From Vagococcus acidifermentans (lineage in GTDB: Bacteria > Bacillota > Bacilli > Lactobacillales > Vagococcaceae): a DNA stretch of 64,000 nt. This document shows, one piece after another, positions 18,031 through 27,157 of the stretch. Position numbers and translations under genes: made by a program. The notes beneath the pieces are model-generated. The model searched no databases and was not told the DNA's origin. It was given only the letters and a program-made list of their open reading frames with translations. Location of the stretch: the NCBI RefSeq assembly GCF_003987655.1, contig NZ_NGKC01000002.1, positions 1-64,000 on the forward strand. The letters are read 5' to 3'. The stretch's first letter is position 1, and every line of letters starts with the position of its first letter.

Positions 18031-19143
18031 ATGAAGCAAACACAAACAAGAGCCATATTAAAACGGCTGGCAATCGGCTTGATTATTATATTGGGATTGA
18101 GTGCATGGGTACCTTTGCCGTATTTTGTGGAGGTACCGGGCACCGCCGAAAATTTGAAGCATTTTGTCACAGTGGACGGCAAACAAGACAACCATGACGG
18201 AGCCTTCATGATGACCACGGTAGCCGTCAGACGGGTGACCTGGCCGCGGCTGGTGCAGTCTTTTTTTGAACCGGGCAGCACGCTGGTCAGCCGCGAAGAG
18301 CTGATGGGCGACAACAACAGTGAAGCATACGACCGGATTCAGCAGTATTACATGACGTCCTCGCAAAACACAGCAATCAAAGTTGCCTTGGATTTGGCGG
18401 ACAAACCATACCGTATTGACTACCGGGGCGTATATGTCCTGAGTATTGACGACGAATCAAATTTTAAGGAAGACTTGGCAATCGGGGATACGATTTATGC
18501 CATCGACGGCAAACCATTTCAAACATCTGAAGAGTTTATCAATTATGTCCAGTCCAAACATGTCGGAGATAAAGTCACTGTATCGTTTGAGCGGGACGGC
18601 AGACGTCAAGATGCCAAAGAAATGCTGATAAAAATGCGTGAAACAGGCAAGCCGGGCATCGGTATCGGACTGACTGACCACACTGAGATAGCTATGGATG
18701 CCGAGGTTCAATTTGATACAGAGGACATCGGCGGGCCCTCGGCAGGGCTGATGTTCACACTGGAACTATACAGCTTGCTGACGGGGCAGGACTTGCGCAA
18801 CGGACAAACCATTGCCGGCACCGGGACAATTGCAGCTGACGGGTCGGTGGGTAGAATCGGCGGTGCAGACAAAAAAGTCATTGCGGCTGACCGGGCAGGT
18901 GCCACGGTCTTTTTCGCCCCGGATGACACCAAAGACCCCGAAACTAATCTGACGAACTATCAGGAGGCACAGCAGTCAGCCCGCGACAACCAGCTGGCAA
19001 TCACAGTGGTTCCGGTGAATACAGTGACTGAGGCGCTGGATTATTTAAGCCAACTGAAAACGGCCGAACAAAAAAAGACTGAGATACCATTAGCGTATCC
19101 CAGTCTTTTTTGCCCTGCAGCTGCTCTAAGCACAGTCAGATGA
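18031..19143 (+). CDS. Membrane-anchored PDZ / Lon-like protease (YlbL/SepM family)
   Basis: A 370-residue protease with one N-terminal transmembrane helix (about 11-29), a PDZ domain (about 120-210) and a Lon-type S16 catalytic domain. The catalytic serine is in DIGGPSAGLMF and the lysine in GGADKKVIAADRAGA. SepM of streptococci processes the competence-stimulating peptide; YlbL of Bacillus is a DNA-damage checkpoint protease. The family normally ends near the YLSQLK segment; here the frame continues about 20 residues through a terminator hairpin at 19071-19111 to a TGA at 19141. It overlaps the convergent gene's stop by eight bases. Confidence 0.88.
   Translation: MKQTQTRAILKRLAIGLIIILGLSAWVPLPYFVEVPGTAENLKHFVTVDGKQDNHDGAFMMTTVAVRRVTWPRLVQSFFEPGSTLVSREELMGDNNSEAYDRIQQYYMTSSQNTAIKVALDLADKPYRIDYRGVYVLSIDDESNFKEDLAIGDTIYAIDGKPFQTSEEFINYVQSKHVGDKVTVSFERDGRRQDAKEMLIKMRETGKPGIGIGLTDHTEIAMDAEVQFDTEDIGGPSAGLMFTLELYSLLTGQDLRNGQTIAGTGTIAADGSVGRIGGADKKVIAADRAGATVFFAPDDTKDPETNLTNYQEAQQSARDNQLAITVVPVNTVTEALDYLSQLKTAEQKKTEIPLAYPSLFCPAAALSTVR
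19071..19111. terminator. Bidirectional terminator inside the 3' end of the protease ORF
   Basis: AAAAAAGACTGAGATAC pairs with GTATCCCAGTCTTTTTT (17 positions, one mismatch) around a 7-base loop. It suits both strands. For the minus-strand gene it lies after the stop; for the plus-strand protease gene it lies 30 bases before the stop codon. Confidence 0.85.
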
Positions 19144-19921
19144 GCTGCTGCAGATAGTCGAACATCCCGATGCCGAAAAACAGCCTCAGTATAAACATCA
19201 CGACGATGAAAAGGAATAAGGCGACCAGTCCCCAACTTGCAAACTGGAGTAATTGTTTGGCCAGTTTCAGATTGCTGAAGACATAATCGAAGCGATTCGT
19301 CCGGTGGACCTCGTTGTTGATGACGATGTCCCGGAGTGCCGGGATGCTGCGGGCGGTTTCCAGAAACAGTGCGCCTTCTTTAACAGTCAGTATTTCATGG
19401 AAAATGTGATTGTCCGACTGGAAATCAAGCACGTACCATTCGGTTTGTCTGCTGGCTGCTTGCCTGACAGACTGCCAATTAAAGAAACCGGCCCGCTGTT
19501 TTTCCAGCTGAATGCCCGGCAGGCTGTCATACGGATAGCTATAGTACAAACGGTTTTCGATAAATTCAAGGATGACGAGAAAAATCATTCGTCTGTCCGT
19601 TAAAACCAACAGACGGTTTCCGCGCAAATCATTGAATTGGTCACGGTAAGCTTTGCCTTTGTCCGTTTTGACGTACATCATTCCCATCAGCCCTGTGCCG
19701 GTGAATGAGCTGTTCTCCTCATTTGTGATAGGGAAATAGGCTGCGATTGTTTCCCCCTGTTCAAGCTGATCGGCCAAGTCGTCAAGCACCTCCCGCACAA
19801 TAATGTATTGTTGTGTCTGCTGGAAAAGTTCTTTTTTCTGCAGGTGGGAGAGGTCGTTTGCGGTCTCTTTTCCAGCGATGAATCTGGTGAACGATTTAAA
19901 TAAATTATGTCTATTCAGCAT
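19136..19921 (-). CDS. PH-like domain membrane protein paired with an ECF sigma factor
   Basis: A 261-residue protein with a cytosolic N-terminal part and a C-terminal transmembrane helix (about 225-250). The middle (about 95-190: GNRLLVLTDRRMIFL, YSYPYDSLPGIQLEK, then strands and a final helix) resembles bacterial PH domains. It is encoded directly after the sigma factor and overlaps it by 11 bases, so the two are translated together. A membrane protein coupled to an ECF sigma is often its anti-sigma factor or signal input; here that is inference, since no zinc anti-sigma motif is seen. ATG 19921 follows AAGGGGAT; an in-frame TTG at 19930 is less likely. Confidence 0.6.
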   Translation of the reverse strand: MLNRHNLFKSFTRFIAGKETANDLSHLQKKELFQQTQQYIIVREVLDDLADQLEQGETIAAYFPITNEENSSFTGTGLMGMMYVKTDKGKAYRDQFNDLRGNRLLVLTDRRMIFLVILEFIENRLYYSYPYDSLPGIQLEKQRAGFFNWQSVRQAASRQTEWYVLDFQSDNHIFHEILTVKEGALFLETARSIPALRDIVINNEVHRTNRFDYVFSNLKLAKQLLQFASWGLVALFLFIVVMFILRLFFGIGMFDYLQQLI

Positions 19922-20474
19922 GATTGCCAATCCCCTTTTCTTGCTGCTTTTGCCATGCTTCCCTGATTTTTTTCTTGCCCCTGTTCAACCGCGAATAAAT
20001 GGTATCAGTACTGAGTTGTAAATCCTTTGCGATGTCGACACCTTTTTCCTGATAGAAAAAGTACTTCAAAAAAATCAGCTGGTCTTCAAGATTCAGCACA
20101 TCAATCAACTGTAAAAATTCATCTTTGGCAAGCCACTGTTCTTCAATAAAACTGCTGTCTTCAATTTCCTCAAACGGTACCACATCCCGACGCCTGACCA
20201 TTTGCCGCTTGTAATCAAGTGCTTCGCGTTTGGCAATGGTGCACACCCACGTTTTGAGCGAACTTTTGCGGTCATCAAACAAGTGGCTGTTTTTCCATAT
20301 TTTGTAAAAAACATCATTCTCGACAGCGGTGATTTCGCTTGCTTCATTTGGCTTAGTCAAAATCCGCCGGATAGACTGGACAATATGATAGCCGTAAGTC
20401 TCAATCAATAATTCGAGTCCGCTAAAATCTTTTTGTGTCATCAAATCAATGATTTGTTTATCAACTTCATTCAC
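19911..20474 (-). CDS. ECF-type RNA polymerase sigma factor
   Basis: A 187-residue sigma-70 family protein of ECF size. Region 2 is seen in NDVFYKIWKNSHLFD and SSLKTWVCTIAKREALDYKR (about 53-90), and region 4 in DIAKDLQLSTDTIYSRLNRGKKKI (about 148-171). It is divergent from the comEA operon across a 109-base gap and precedes a PH-like membrane gene. Its target promoters are unknown; a role in competence or envelope stress is speculation from position. Confidence 0.85.
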   Translation of the reverse strand: MNEVDKQIIDLMTQKDFSGLELLIETYGYHIVQSIRRILTKPNEASEITAVENDVFYKIWKNSHLFDDRKSSLKTWVCTIAKREALDYKRQMVRRRDVVPFEEIEDSSFIEEQWLAKDEFLQLIDVLNLEDQLIFLKYFFYQEKGVDIAKDLQLSTDTIYSRLNRGKKKIREAWQKQQEKGIGNHAE

Positions 20475-20583
20475 CGCACATCAATCCCTTCTATCTATAT
20501 ATACGTCACAAACATAAAAAAGCTGACAGTTCATCAAAATCTTTTTTAGTTTCGTAACTTTATTATAGAGGAGGGCATGCAAA

Positions 20584-21225
20584 ATGCACACAATTTTCCA
20601 ACGTTATCAAAAATGGTTTCAAGTCGGCTTGGTAATTACGACCGTTGTCCTGCTGGTTTGTGTGGTCCTGCTCGCACGGCGACTTGCTGTCCGTGAGAAA
20701 GATGGCACAAGCCAAGAGTTTGAGACGTTGTTCAGTTCATCAGAACAGCCGGCAGAAGCAACAGCCAGCAGTCAACCTCAAGGATATGCCGACATCAAAG
20801 GTGCAGTCAAGCAGCCGGGCATGTATGCCATCTCGGAGAATATGCGGCTGATAGACATGGTGGAGAGGGCGGGCGGTTTTTTGGAAAACGCCGACACGTC
20901 ACAGGTCAATTATTCGCAGCTGGTCAGCGATCAGATGGTTATTTATGTACCGGAAAAAGGCGAGCAGCTGACGTCTGCTACATTGCAGGCGGCAATGCAG
21001 GGAACAACGCCGACCAGTCAGGCAGAAAATCAAGGAAAAGTGAATATCAATACAGCAGACAGTGCCGCACTGCAGCAGTTGAACGGTATCGGGGAAAAGA
21101 AAGCGGAAAAAATCATTCAGTATCGGGAACAGCACGGTTCTTTTAAGAATATCGAAGAATTGATGGATGTTTCAGGCATCGGGGAAAAAACATTTGAAAG
21201 TTTGAAAGATTTGATTACAATATAG
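20584..21225 (+). CDS. comEA: DNA uptake protein ComEA
   Basis: A 213-residue membrane-anchored DNA receptor for transformation. It has one N-terminal transmembrane helix (about 15-35), a linker, a SLBB domain (about 65-125: DIKGAVKQPGMYAI) and two C-terminal helix-hairpin-helix motifs that bind double-stranded DNA (VNINTADSAALQQLNGIGEK and ELMDVSGIGEKTFE). ATG 20584 follows GAGGAGG. It heads the late competence operon comEA-comEB-comEC. Confidence 0.93.
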   Translation: MHTIFQRYQKWFQVGLVITTVVLLVCVVLLARRLAVREKDGTSQEFETLFSSSEQPAEATASSQPQGYADIKGAVKQPGMYAISENMRLIDMVERAGGFLENADTSQVNYSQLVSDQMVIYVPEKGEQLTSATLQAAMQGTTPTSQAENQGKVNINTADSAALQQLNGIGEKKAEKIIQYREQHGSFKNIEELMDVSGIGEKTFESLKDLITI

Positions 21226-21257
21226 GTAGTGCTGTCAAGAGAAAGTGAGTTGATAAT

Positions 21258-21743
21258 GTGAGTTTTGAACGGATTCCTTGGGACCAGTATTTCATGGGGC
21301 AAAGTATTCTGCTGGCGATGCGCAGTACTTGTACGCGTTTGGCAGTGGGAGCAACGATTGTGCGGGACAAACGCATCATAGCAGGCGGGTATAACGGCTC
21401 GGTCAGCGGCGATGTGCACTGCTGCGACGAAGGCTGCTACTTGGTCGACGGACATTGTGTGCGGACGATTCATGCGGAAATGAACGCCATTCTGCAGTGC
21501 GCAAAATTCGGCGTGGAAACAGTGGGAGCGGAAATTTATGTGACCCATTTCCCTTGCCTGCAGTGTACCAAGATGATTTTACAGGCCGGTATCAAAAAGA
21601 TATACTACCTGAAAGATTACCGGAATAATGATTACGCCAGCCAGCTGATTGAACGGGTTGGCGCGAGTGTCGAACAGGTCAAACTTTCAAAAAAATATTT
21701 CGCCGAACTTCAGTTTGGCGATGACGATGAGATTCTCGACTGA
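21258..21743 (+). CDS. comEB: ComEB, dCMP deaminase family
   Basis: A 161-residue zinc-dependent deaminase of the dCMP deaminase family. The catalytic motif is HAEMNAILQ (Glu as proton shuttle) with zinc ligands in FPCLQCTKMI. In Bacillus comEB lies in the competence operon but is not needed for DNA uptake; deoxycytidylate deamination to dUMP is the likely activity. The start is GTG 21258; an out-of-frame ATG at 21256 is not used. Its end overlaps the comEC start. Confidence 0.9.
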   Translation: MSFERIPWDQYFMGQSILLAMRSTCTRLAVGATIVRDKRIIAGGYNGSVSGDVHCCDEGCYLVDGHCVRTIHAEMNAILQCAKFGVETVGAEIYVTHFPCLQCTKMILQAGIKKIYYLKDYRNNDYASQLIERVGASVEQVKLSKKYFAELQFGDDDEILD

Positions 21744-24075
21744 TTTTTCGCTCAAAGGATACCTGATTTTCCCGATGGGGACAATCGCAGCCGTTTGTGC
21801 GGTATTTTCCCGGCCGCATTGGCTGTCATGGCTGTTGTTAATTATAGTGGTGTTGAAAGTCTGCTCAACGAGGCGGAAAGAACTGATTCTTTCGGCTTTG
21901 TTTGGCGGGCTTTTTGCTTGTCTTGTTCTGGCAGTTCACGGGTTGGCAGATGACCCTAAAGAGCAGGAATTCCCGGCAAACCGCTCAGCAATGATCACTG
22001 CCCATGTGCGTCCCGACTCGATTGCCGTAACAGGCGACAGGGTTCAATTTATAATGCAGGAGCTTAACAGCGGCACGCCACTCATGGGGTATTATACTTT
22101 TCAAAATAAGCAGGAAAAGGAAAAGTGGGCCGCATGCCGCGATTGGCTGACAGTGACAGCAGCTGGAAACTACGACCGTCCGAGAGGCAGGCGCAATCTC
22201 AGCGGCTTTAATCACCGCGAGTATTTGTCTGCCAAAGGCATTCAAACGATTTTCCGGATCAACCGGATTGACAGCGCCGTGAAAAGAAATGTGCCGCCGT
22301 TTCATGTATTGGCACACAGCTATCGGCTCCGCCGCATCTGCCAGTTAGCCGTTGACAGGCATTTTCCCGAATATACCTCGGCCTATTTAAACTGCCTGCT
22401 GTTCGGATTGAAAGACGATGACTTCAAAGACATGAGTGAACAATGGGAGTTGCTGGGGATTGTCCATCTGTTCAGCTTGTCCGGCATGCACTTGTTTGTG
22501 TTTCTCAGGTTGTTCAGTTATTTGTTTTTACGCAGCGGTATCACAAAGGAAACAGTATTTTGGCTCGAATTATGTGCAATCTGCTGTTTTATGGTAATGG
22601 GCGGTGCCGGCAGCGGCTTGGTGCGTGCAGGCATCCAGACAGCCCTGCTTCGTGCCAATCGCCGCTATCAGTGGCAGCTGTCGTCCCTTGACTGTTTTGC
22701 CCTCACACTGGCGGGACATTCCCTGTGGTATCCCGACTTGCTGCTGACAGCAGGCGGACAGCTCTCGTACTTTATGACATTCTGCTTGATGATGTCCAGA
22801 GATAGTCTGGCCCACATAAAACGGCCGCTCCTCAGACAGTTTGCTTTTTCTGCAGTGATGACAGGCTGCTCGCTGCCGTTTGTCTGGCATTATTTTCATG
22901 ACTGGCAAGTTTTCAGCCTGCTCTTTGGCGTGTTGTTGGCGCCGCTGGTGCTGTATGTCTTGTTCCCTCTCTTGTTAGGCGCATTCATTGTATCTTGGGT
23001 TTGGCAGGGGATAGGCGGAAGTATGCCGGTAAATGTTTTGGAAGCATCGTTACAAGCATTGCAGTCGGCAATTACGTACTTGACTCATATACTTCCTTCA
23101 AAGTTCGTTGTCGGCCGGGCGCCGCTTTTTCTGACGCTGGTGATGATTTTCTTGATTGTGTGTCTTTTGCGTGAGTGTCAGCGCAAAAGCAGGCGGCCTG
23201 TTTTGATAGCCGGTTTGTGTGCAGGTCTGCTTGCAGCCGGCAATTGGAAATATCTCTCGCCGCAAGGAATGATTGCATTTGTGGATGTTGGCCAAGGCGA
23301 CGCGATTTTTATCCAGCTGCCCTTCCATCAAGGCAACTACCTCATTGATACCGGCGGCAGATTAAACTTTGAACAGGAAGCGTGGCGGCACAGCAAGAGG
23401 GAGACGTCTAATGCTGATTACACGCTGATACCTTTTTTAAAAAGCAGAGGCGTTTCGCGTCTTGAGACTGTCTTTATCACGCATGCTGATGCCGACCACT
23501 CGGGTGATTTGCAGCGGGTTGCCGAGTCCTTTCAAATCAAGACGCTCGCCTTTCCGCAAGGCGCAGCCCATGATGATGTGCTGGCACGGACGTTGTTTTC
23601 ATTCCCGCAGACGACAGATTTTCAGCAGTTAAAAGCCGGAGCAACGCTTTATTTCGGGCGCTTTCCGTTCAAAGTCCTTTCGCCGCAAGACAACGGCAGC
23701 GGGGACAACAACGGTTCGCTGGTTCTTTACGGCGCTTTCAAAGACACGACTTTTTTACTGACAGGGGATATTGAAAAAGAAGTGGAAGCACAACTGATAA
23801 CTGATTACCCCGGATTAACCGCCGATGTGCTCAAAGTAGCGCATCACGGCAGCGACACGTCTTCTTCCCCGGCATTTCTCGCACACATCCGGCCGCGTGA
23901 GGGCATCATTTCGGCGGGCTACCAAAACAGGCACGGTCATCCGACTCAACGGGTGCTGGCAGAGTTGCACGCAGTCGGCAGCAGCATCTACCGGACAGAT
24001 GAACACGGCATGGTGTATTACACTTGGCTGGCAGGTCTTCCCGGTTTGTCTCCGCCAAAAACAGCTGCGGAATAA
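21727..24075 (+). CDS. comEC: DNA internalisation channel ComEC
   Basis: About 782 residues. A hydrophobic N-terminal half contains the Competence domain with LFSLSGMHLFV, forming the membrane channel for single-stranded DNA. The C-terminal metallo-beta-lactamase domain (from FVDVGQGDAIFIQLP) has ITHADADHSGDL and a late HHGSDTSSS, proposed to act as nuclease on the non-transforming strand. Full length and intact, so with comEA it implies a functional uptake route. The start is ATG 21727 or 21721; neither has a strong ribosome binding site and both overlap comEB, so translation is probably coupled. Confidence 0.92.
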   Translation: MRFSTDFSLKGYLIFPMGTIAAVCAVFSRPHWLSWLLLIIVVLKVCSTRRKELILSALFGGLFACLVLAVHGLADDPKEQEFPANRSAMITAHVRPDSIAVTGDRVQFIMQELNSGTPLMGYYTFQNKQEKEKWAACRDWLTVTAAGNYDRPRGRRNLSGFNHREYLSAKGIQTIFRINRIDSAVKRNVPPFHVLAHSYRLRRICQLAVDRHFPEYTSAYLNCLLFGLKDDDFKDMSEQWELLGIVHLFSLSGMHLFVFLRLFSYLFLRSGITKETVFWLELCAICCFMVMGGAGSGLVRAGIQTALLRANRRYQWQLSSLDCFALTLAGHSLWYPDLLLTAGGQLSYFMTFCLMMSRDSLAHIKRPLLRQFAFSAVMTGCSLPFVWHYFHDWQVFSLLFGVLLAPLVLYVLFPLLLGAFIVSWVWQGIGGSMPVNVLEASLQALQSAITYLTHILPSKFVVGRAPLFLTLVMIFLIVCLLRECQRKSRRPVLIAGLCAGLLAAGNWKYLSPQGMIAFVDVGQGDAIFIQLPFHQGNYLIDTGGRLNFEQEAWRHSKRETSNADYTLIPFLKSRGVSRLETVFITHADADHSGDLQRVAESFQIKTLAFPQGAAHDDVLARTLFSFPQTTDFQQLKAGATLYFGRFPFKVLSPQDNGSGDNNGSLVLYGAFKDTTFLLTGDIEKEVEAQLITDYPGLTADVLKVAHHGSDTSSSPAFLAHIRPREGIISAGYQNRHGHPTQRVLAELHAVGSSIYRTDEHGMVYYTWLAGLPGLSPPKTAAE

Positions 24076-24129
24076 TTTGGCAAAGAACAGCTGTGCGTGT
24101 TAGGATAGTATCAGAGATGAATAGAATGG

Positions 24130-25164
24130 ATGAAAAAACATATGTCACTACAAAATGAACTGGCGAAAATCAGAGAAGGACAGACAGCGTCTGTTTACGT
24201 ACTGCTTGGTACCGAACAGTTTTTAATCGATACATTTAAAGAAACACTAGTGGCGCAGCAGCTGAATGAAGACGACCGGGAGTTCAACGTGATATCGTTT
24301 GACATGACGGAAGTCCCTGTCAGCGAAGCGGTATTGGAGGCTGAGACACTGCCGTTTTTCGGAGAATCCAAAGTCGTTTTTATGGAAAATCCGTCATTTT
24401 TGACCGGCGAAAAAGCAAAACCCGAACCGGTACATAACTTGGACGCTCTTCTTGAATATATCCAGCAGCCTTCCCCTGAAACAACGTTAGTCATCACGGC
24501 ACCCTATGAAAAACTGGATGAGCGGAAAAAACTGGTCAAACAGTTAAAAAAACAGGCAGTGCTGGTCGACGTCAACATGAAAAAGGAAAAAGATATCCGA
24601 CAATACGTCAGACAGTACATCGAAAATCAAGGCTTCAGCATCACCCCCGAAGCCTTTGAACAATTTGTCTATTTATCGGACATGGATCTTTCGCGGATGA
24701 TGAATGAACTGGCAAAATTGTTTTTGTACGTCGGTCAAAACGGGAAAATCACCAAGGATGTCGTGGATGGTTTGATACCGAAAACACTGGAACATAACGT
24801 GTTTGATTTAGTCAGCAATGTCATGAAGCAGGACAAAGAGGCGGCCATGCGGCTCTATCAGGATTTACTGCTGCTCGGCGAAGAACCAATCAAATTAAAC
24901 GCTATCCTGATTAGTCAATTCCGCTTGCTGACTCAAGTTAAAACGCTGATGTCCATGAGTTATAATCAGAGCCATATTGTGGATGTCCTGAAAATCCATC
25001 CTTATCGTGTCAAACTAGCAATGCAGCAAGTCAGAGGACTGGACTTGGCGCTGCTGGGGAGCATCTACGACGAACTCGTTGAGAATGACTACCGTATTAA
25101 AACGGGTCAGATGGACAAGCAGCTGGTCTTTGAGTTGTTTCTATTGAAAGACCACCAGCTGTAA
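24130..25164 (+). CDS. holA: DNA polymerase III delta subunit
   Basis: A 344-residue clamp-loader wrench subunit that opens the beta sliding clamp. The opening VYVLLGTEQFLIDTFKE and the block LSDMDLSRMMNELAKLFLYV with VFDLVSNVM match HolA. ATG 24130 is taken, though ATG 24142 is possible; the upstream site is weak. comEC-holA-rpsT is the Bacillus order. Confidence 0.93.
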   Translation: MKKHMSLQNELAKIREGQTASVYVLLGTEQFLIDTFKETLVAQQLNEDDREFNVISFDMTEVPVSEAVLEAETLPFFGESKVVFMENPSFLTGEKAKPEPVHNLDALLEYIQQPSPETTLVITAPYEKLDERKKLVKQLKKQAVLVDVNMKKEKDIRQYVRQYIENQGFSITPEAFEQFVYLSDMDLSRMMNELAKLFLYVGQNGKITKDVVDGLIPKTLEHNVFDLVSNVMKQDKEAAMRLYQDLLLLGEEPIKLNAILISQFRLLTQVKTLMSMSYNQSHIVDVLKIHPYRVKLAMQQVRGLDLALLGSIYDELVENDYRIKTGQMDKQLVFELFLLKDHQL

Positions 25165-25173
25165 ACCAAATAA

Positions 25174-25220
25174 AAAAACTTGATGAATGAAGTAGTATTA
25201 CTTCTGTTCATCAAGTTTTT
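25174..25220. terminator. Bidirectional terminator between holA and rpsT
   Basis: AAAAACTTGATGAA/TTCATCAAGTTTTT (14-bp stem) between the convergent genes. Confidence 0.88.
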
Positions 25221-25221
25221 A

Positions 25222-25485
25222 TTAGTTTGCCAATTTTTTTGCGAGGCGTGATTTTTCACGGTTCGCTTTGTTTTGATGGATCAAACCTTTTGCAGATACA
25301 ACATCGATTCCTTTAATGGCGGAACGGAACAGTTCCTCCACATTATCAGCTTTTGCTTCAACAGCTTTTTCATATTTTTTCACAGCAGTACGCATTTTGC
25401 TGACTTGCTGGGAGTTTTCAAGGCGTGACTTTTCATTTGTGCGGACACGCTTGATTGCCGATTCAATATTTGGCATCTCTTTCAC
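25222..25485 (-). CDS. rpsT: 30S ribosomal protein S20
   Basis: An 87-residue, lysine/arginine-rich protein that binds 16S rRNA early in 30S assembly. The opening [20 protein letters not shown] and the ending [19 protein letters not shown] are diagnostic. A strong GGAGGTGAAAGAG precedes ATG 25485 on the minus strand. Confidence 0.96.
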   Translation of the reverse strand: MKEMPNIESAIKRVRTNEKSRLENSQQVSKMRTAVKKYEKAVEAKADNVEELFRSAIKGIDVVSAKGLIHQNKANREKSRLAKKLAN

Positions 25486-25584
25486 CTCCGACCTAAGATA
25501 TTATACTTGAGTAATCAAATATAATTCAACAGTCTCATTATACAGAAATGAGCAGTGCTTTGCAATTAAAAATTACCCCTGTGC

Positions 25585-26442
25585 TTAATCTTTTAATAAC
25601 GACACAGCGATGCCCAAAACCCCCGGGCCGGTATGAACGCCTAAGGCAGGACTGACTTCATCGAAGAAAAACTGATTGATATTCGGAAACGTGCTGCGGA
25701 CGTGTTCTGCCAGCTGTTTTGCTTCCTCCAAGTCATTGCCGTACGCGACAGCCATATTATAAGACGTACTGGTACCGATTGTTTCTTTGACGATTTGAAC
25801 CATCTTGTCGATGCTTTTGCGTCTGCCGCGGGCCCGGCTGACCGTGTAGTAAATGCCGTCGTCGTTACAAGAAATAATCGGATTGATATTAAACGCTGTC
25901 CCGACGATTGATGTGACCAGACCGATACGTCCGCCTTTTTTCAAGTATTCCAGTGTTGGGATACTGAAAAAGACGTCTGAACGTGCGACTTGTTTTTGAA
26001 GGATCGGGACGATGTCATCAAACGGCATGCCGCTGTCAATCAATTCTTTAGCATACGCCGCCTGCAGTCCGCCTCCGATACCGATGCTTTTTGTGTCCAG
26101 CACGAAAGAACGCAGCTGCGGGTAATCTTTCAACATCATATTCAGTACATTGTGCGTCCCGCTTAGCCCGCTTGAAATGGTGCCGACAATCAGTTCGTTG
26201 TATCCGTCAGCAATGATTTGTTTGATGATTTTTTCAATCATTTCACCTGACGGAAGGGAAGTGGAAGGGATGTCCCTTCCCAACCGGGCATAAATCTCGG
26301 CAGAGGTGATGTCGACTTTATCTGTGTAAGTCCGCTCCTTGTAGATAATCTGCAAAGGAATGACATAAGTACCTTCTTTTTCAAGTATTGATTTAGGGAC
26401 GTCCATCCCCGAGTCAACCAGCAATGCAATTTGTGTTTTCAT
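25585..26442 (-). CDS. DegV family fatty-acid-binding protein
   Basis: A 285-residue DegV protein, the FakB-like carrier that presents exogenous fatty acids to a FakA kinase. Family marks are VDSGMDVP at the start, the STSLPSGEM segment, the GTISSGLSGTHNV loop and LEYLKKGGRIG. It overlaps the preceding DUF1836 gene by 4 bases (ATGA), a common pairing in Firmicutes. FakA is not in this window; which fatty acid it prefers cannot be read. Confidence 0.88.
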   Translation of the reverse strand: MKTQIALLVDSGMDVPKSILEKEGTYVIPLQIIYKERTYTDKVDITSAEIYARLGRDIPSTSLPSGEMIEKIIKQIIADGYNELIVGTISSGLSGTHNVLNMMLKDYPQLRSFVLDTKSIGIGGGLQAAYAKELIDSGMPFDDIVPILQKQVARSDVFFSIPTLEYLKKGGRIGLVTSIVGTAFNINPIISCNDDGIYYTVSRARGRRKSIDKMVQIVKETIGTSTSYNMAVAYGNDLEEAKQLAEHVRSTFPNINQFFFDEVSPALGVHTGPGVLGIAVSLLKD

Positions 26443-26993
26443 GATGATCTCTCTCCGTCGTCAGTTTTTTGCTGCAGCAGTGCCTGCAGTTCTTTTTCTG
26501 TTATCAGCTTGGCAACCAGCGTAGTACAAGCCATTTGAATAGGGGTGAAGTCGCTGCGCAAGTCTTCCAGCTGAATTTCTTCATCTCTGCTTCCGATAAA
26601 GAAGTGGATGGTCTGTTCAATGTGCTCACAAAAATAGTTGTAAGCTGTTTTAGAATCGCTCAATGATACTTGGAATTCAATCCCCGCCTTGATGGACGGG
26701 ATGTCAAATACCTGTTTTAAAATAGTGATAACAATCAGTCTGGCCAGTTGGGTCCGGCAATACTTTTTCTTCTGCGGCGCTGGAATCAATTTTAGTTTGA
26801 CGTAATTATTCACCATGGACGGCGTGATGATTTTGGTGTCGCCGGAATCGACCCGCAAAGTAGCCGTATAGCGCTCGACCAAAGTGACCAGCTGGTCCAT
26901 GTAAATGTCAATATCGGGCAAATCATCCCAGCGCGGCAGACTGGTCAGTAAAAGTGTTTTTTTCCAGTCTGATTGATTAGAGGCAGTTGCCAT
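26439..26993 (-). CDS. DUF1836 family protein
   Basis: A 184-residue DUF1836 protein. Residues about 60-95 (TPSMVNNYVKLKLIPAPQKK, YCRTQLARLIVITILKQVF) look like a winged helix-turn-helix of MerR type, which suggests a DNA-binding regulator; no target is known. ATG 26993 is chosen because AAGGAG (27003-27008) sits nine bases upstream; ATG 26999 would be only three bases away. It is co-transcribed with the DegV gene. Confidence 0.75.
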   Translation of the reverse strand: MATASNQSDWKKTLLLTSLPRWDDLPDIDIYMDQLVTLVERYTATLRVDSGDTKIITPSMVNNYVKLKLIPAPQKKKYCRTQLARLIVITILKQVFDIPSIKAGIEFQVSLSDSKTAYNYFCEHIEQTIHFFIGSRDEEIQLEDLRSDFTPIQMACTTLVAKLITEKELQALLQQKTDDGERSS

Positions 26994-27157
26994 AAACATA
27001 ATCTCCTTAATTCTTTAATCTAGTTATCAAAACTATATCATATTATTTCTGATATTACAAAAATTTCTTATGGAATCTTCAAAAAGATGATTTTTTTAGG
27101 TGCATTTATGTTATGATGATAATGTTTGGTAATAAAGATAGGATAGGGTGGGATTTT

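Noticed and set aside
20475-20540. ECF-type autoregulated promoter before the sigma factor
   Set aside because: AAC- and CGT-like elements occur on the minus strand but about 23 bases apart, too far for the usual 16-17.
20475-20583. ComX/sigma-X type box (TACGAATA) before comEA
   Set aside because: Only a loose TTTCGTAACTT is present; the match is too weak to call competence sigma control.
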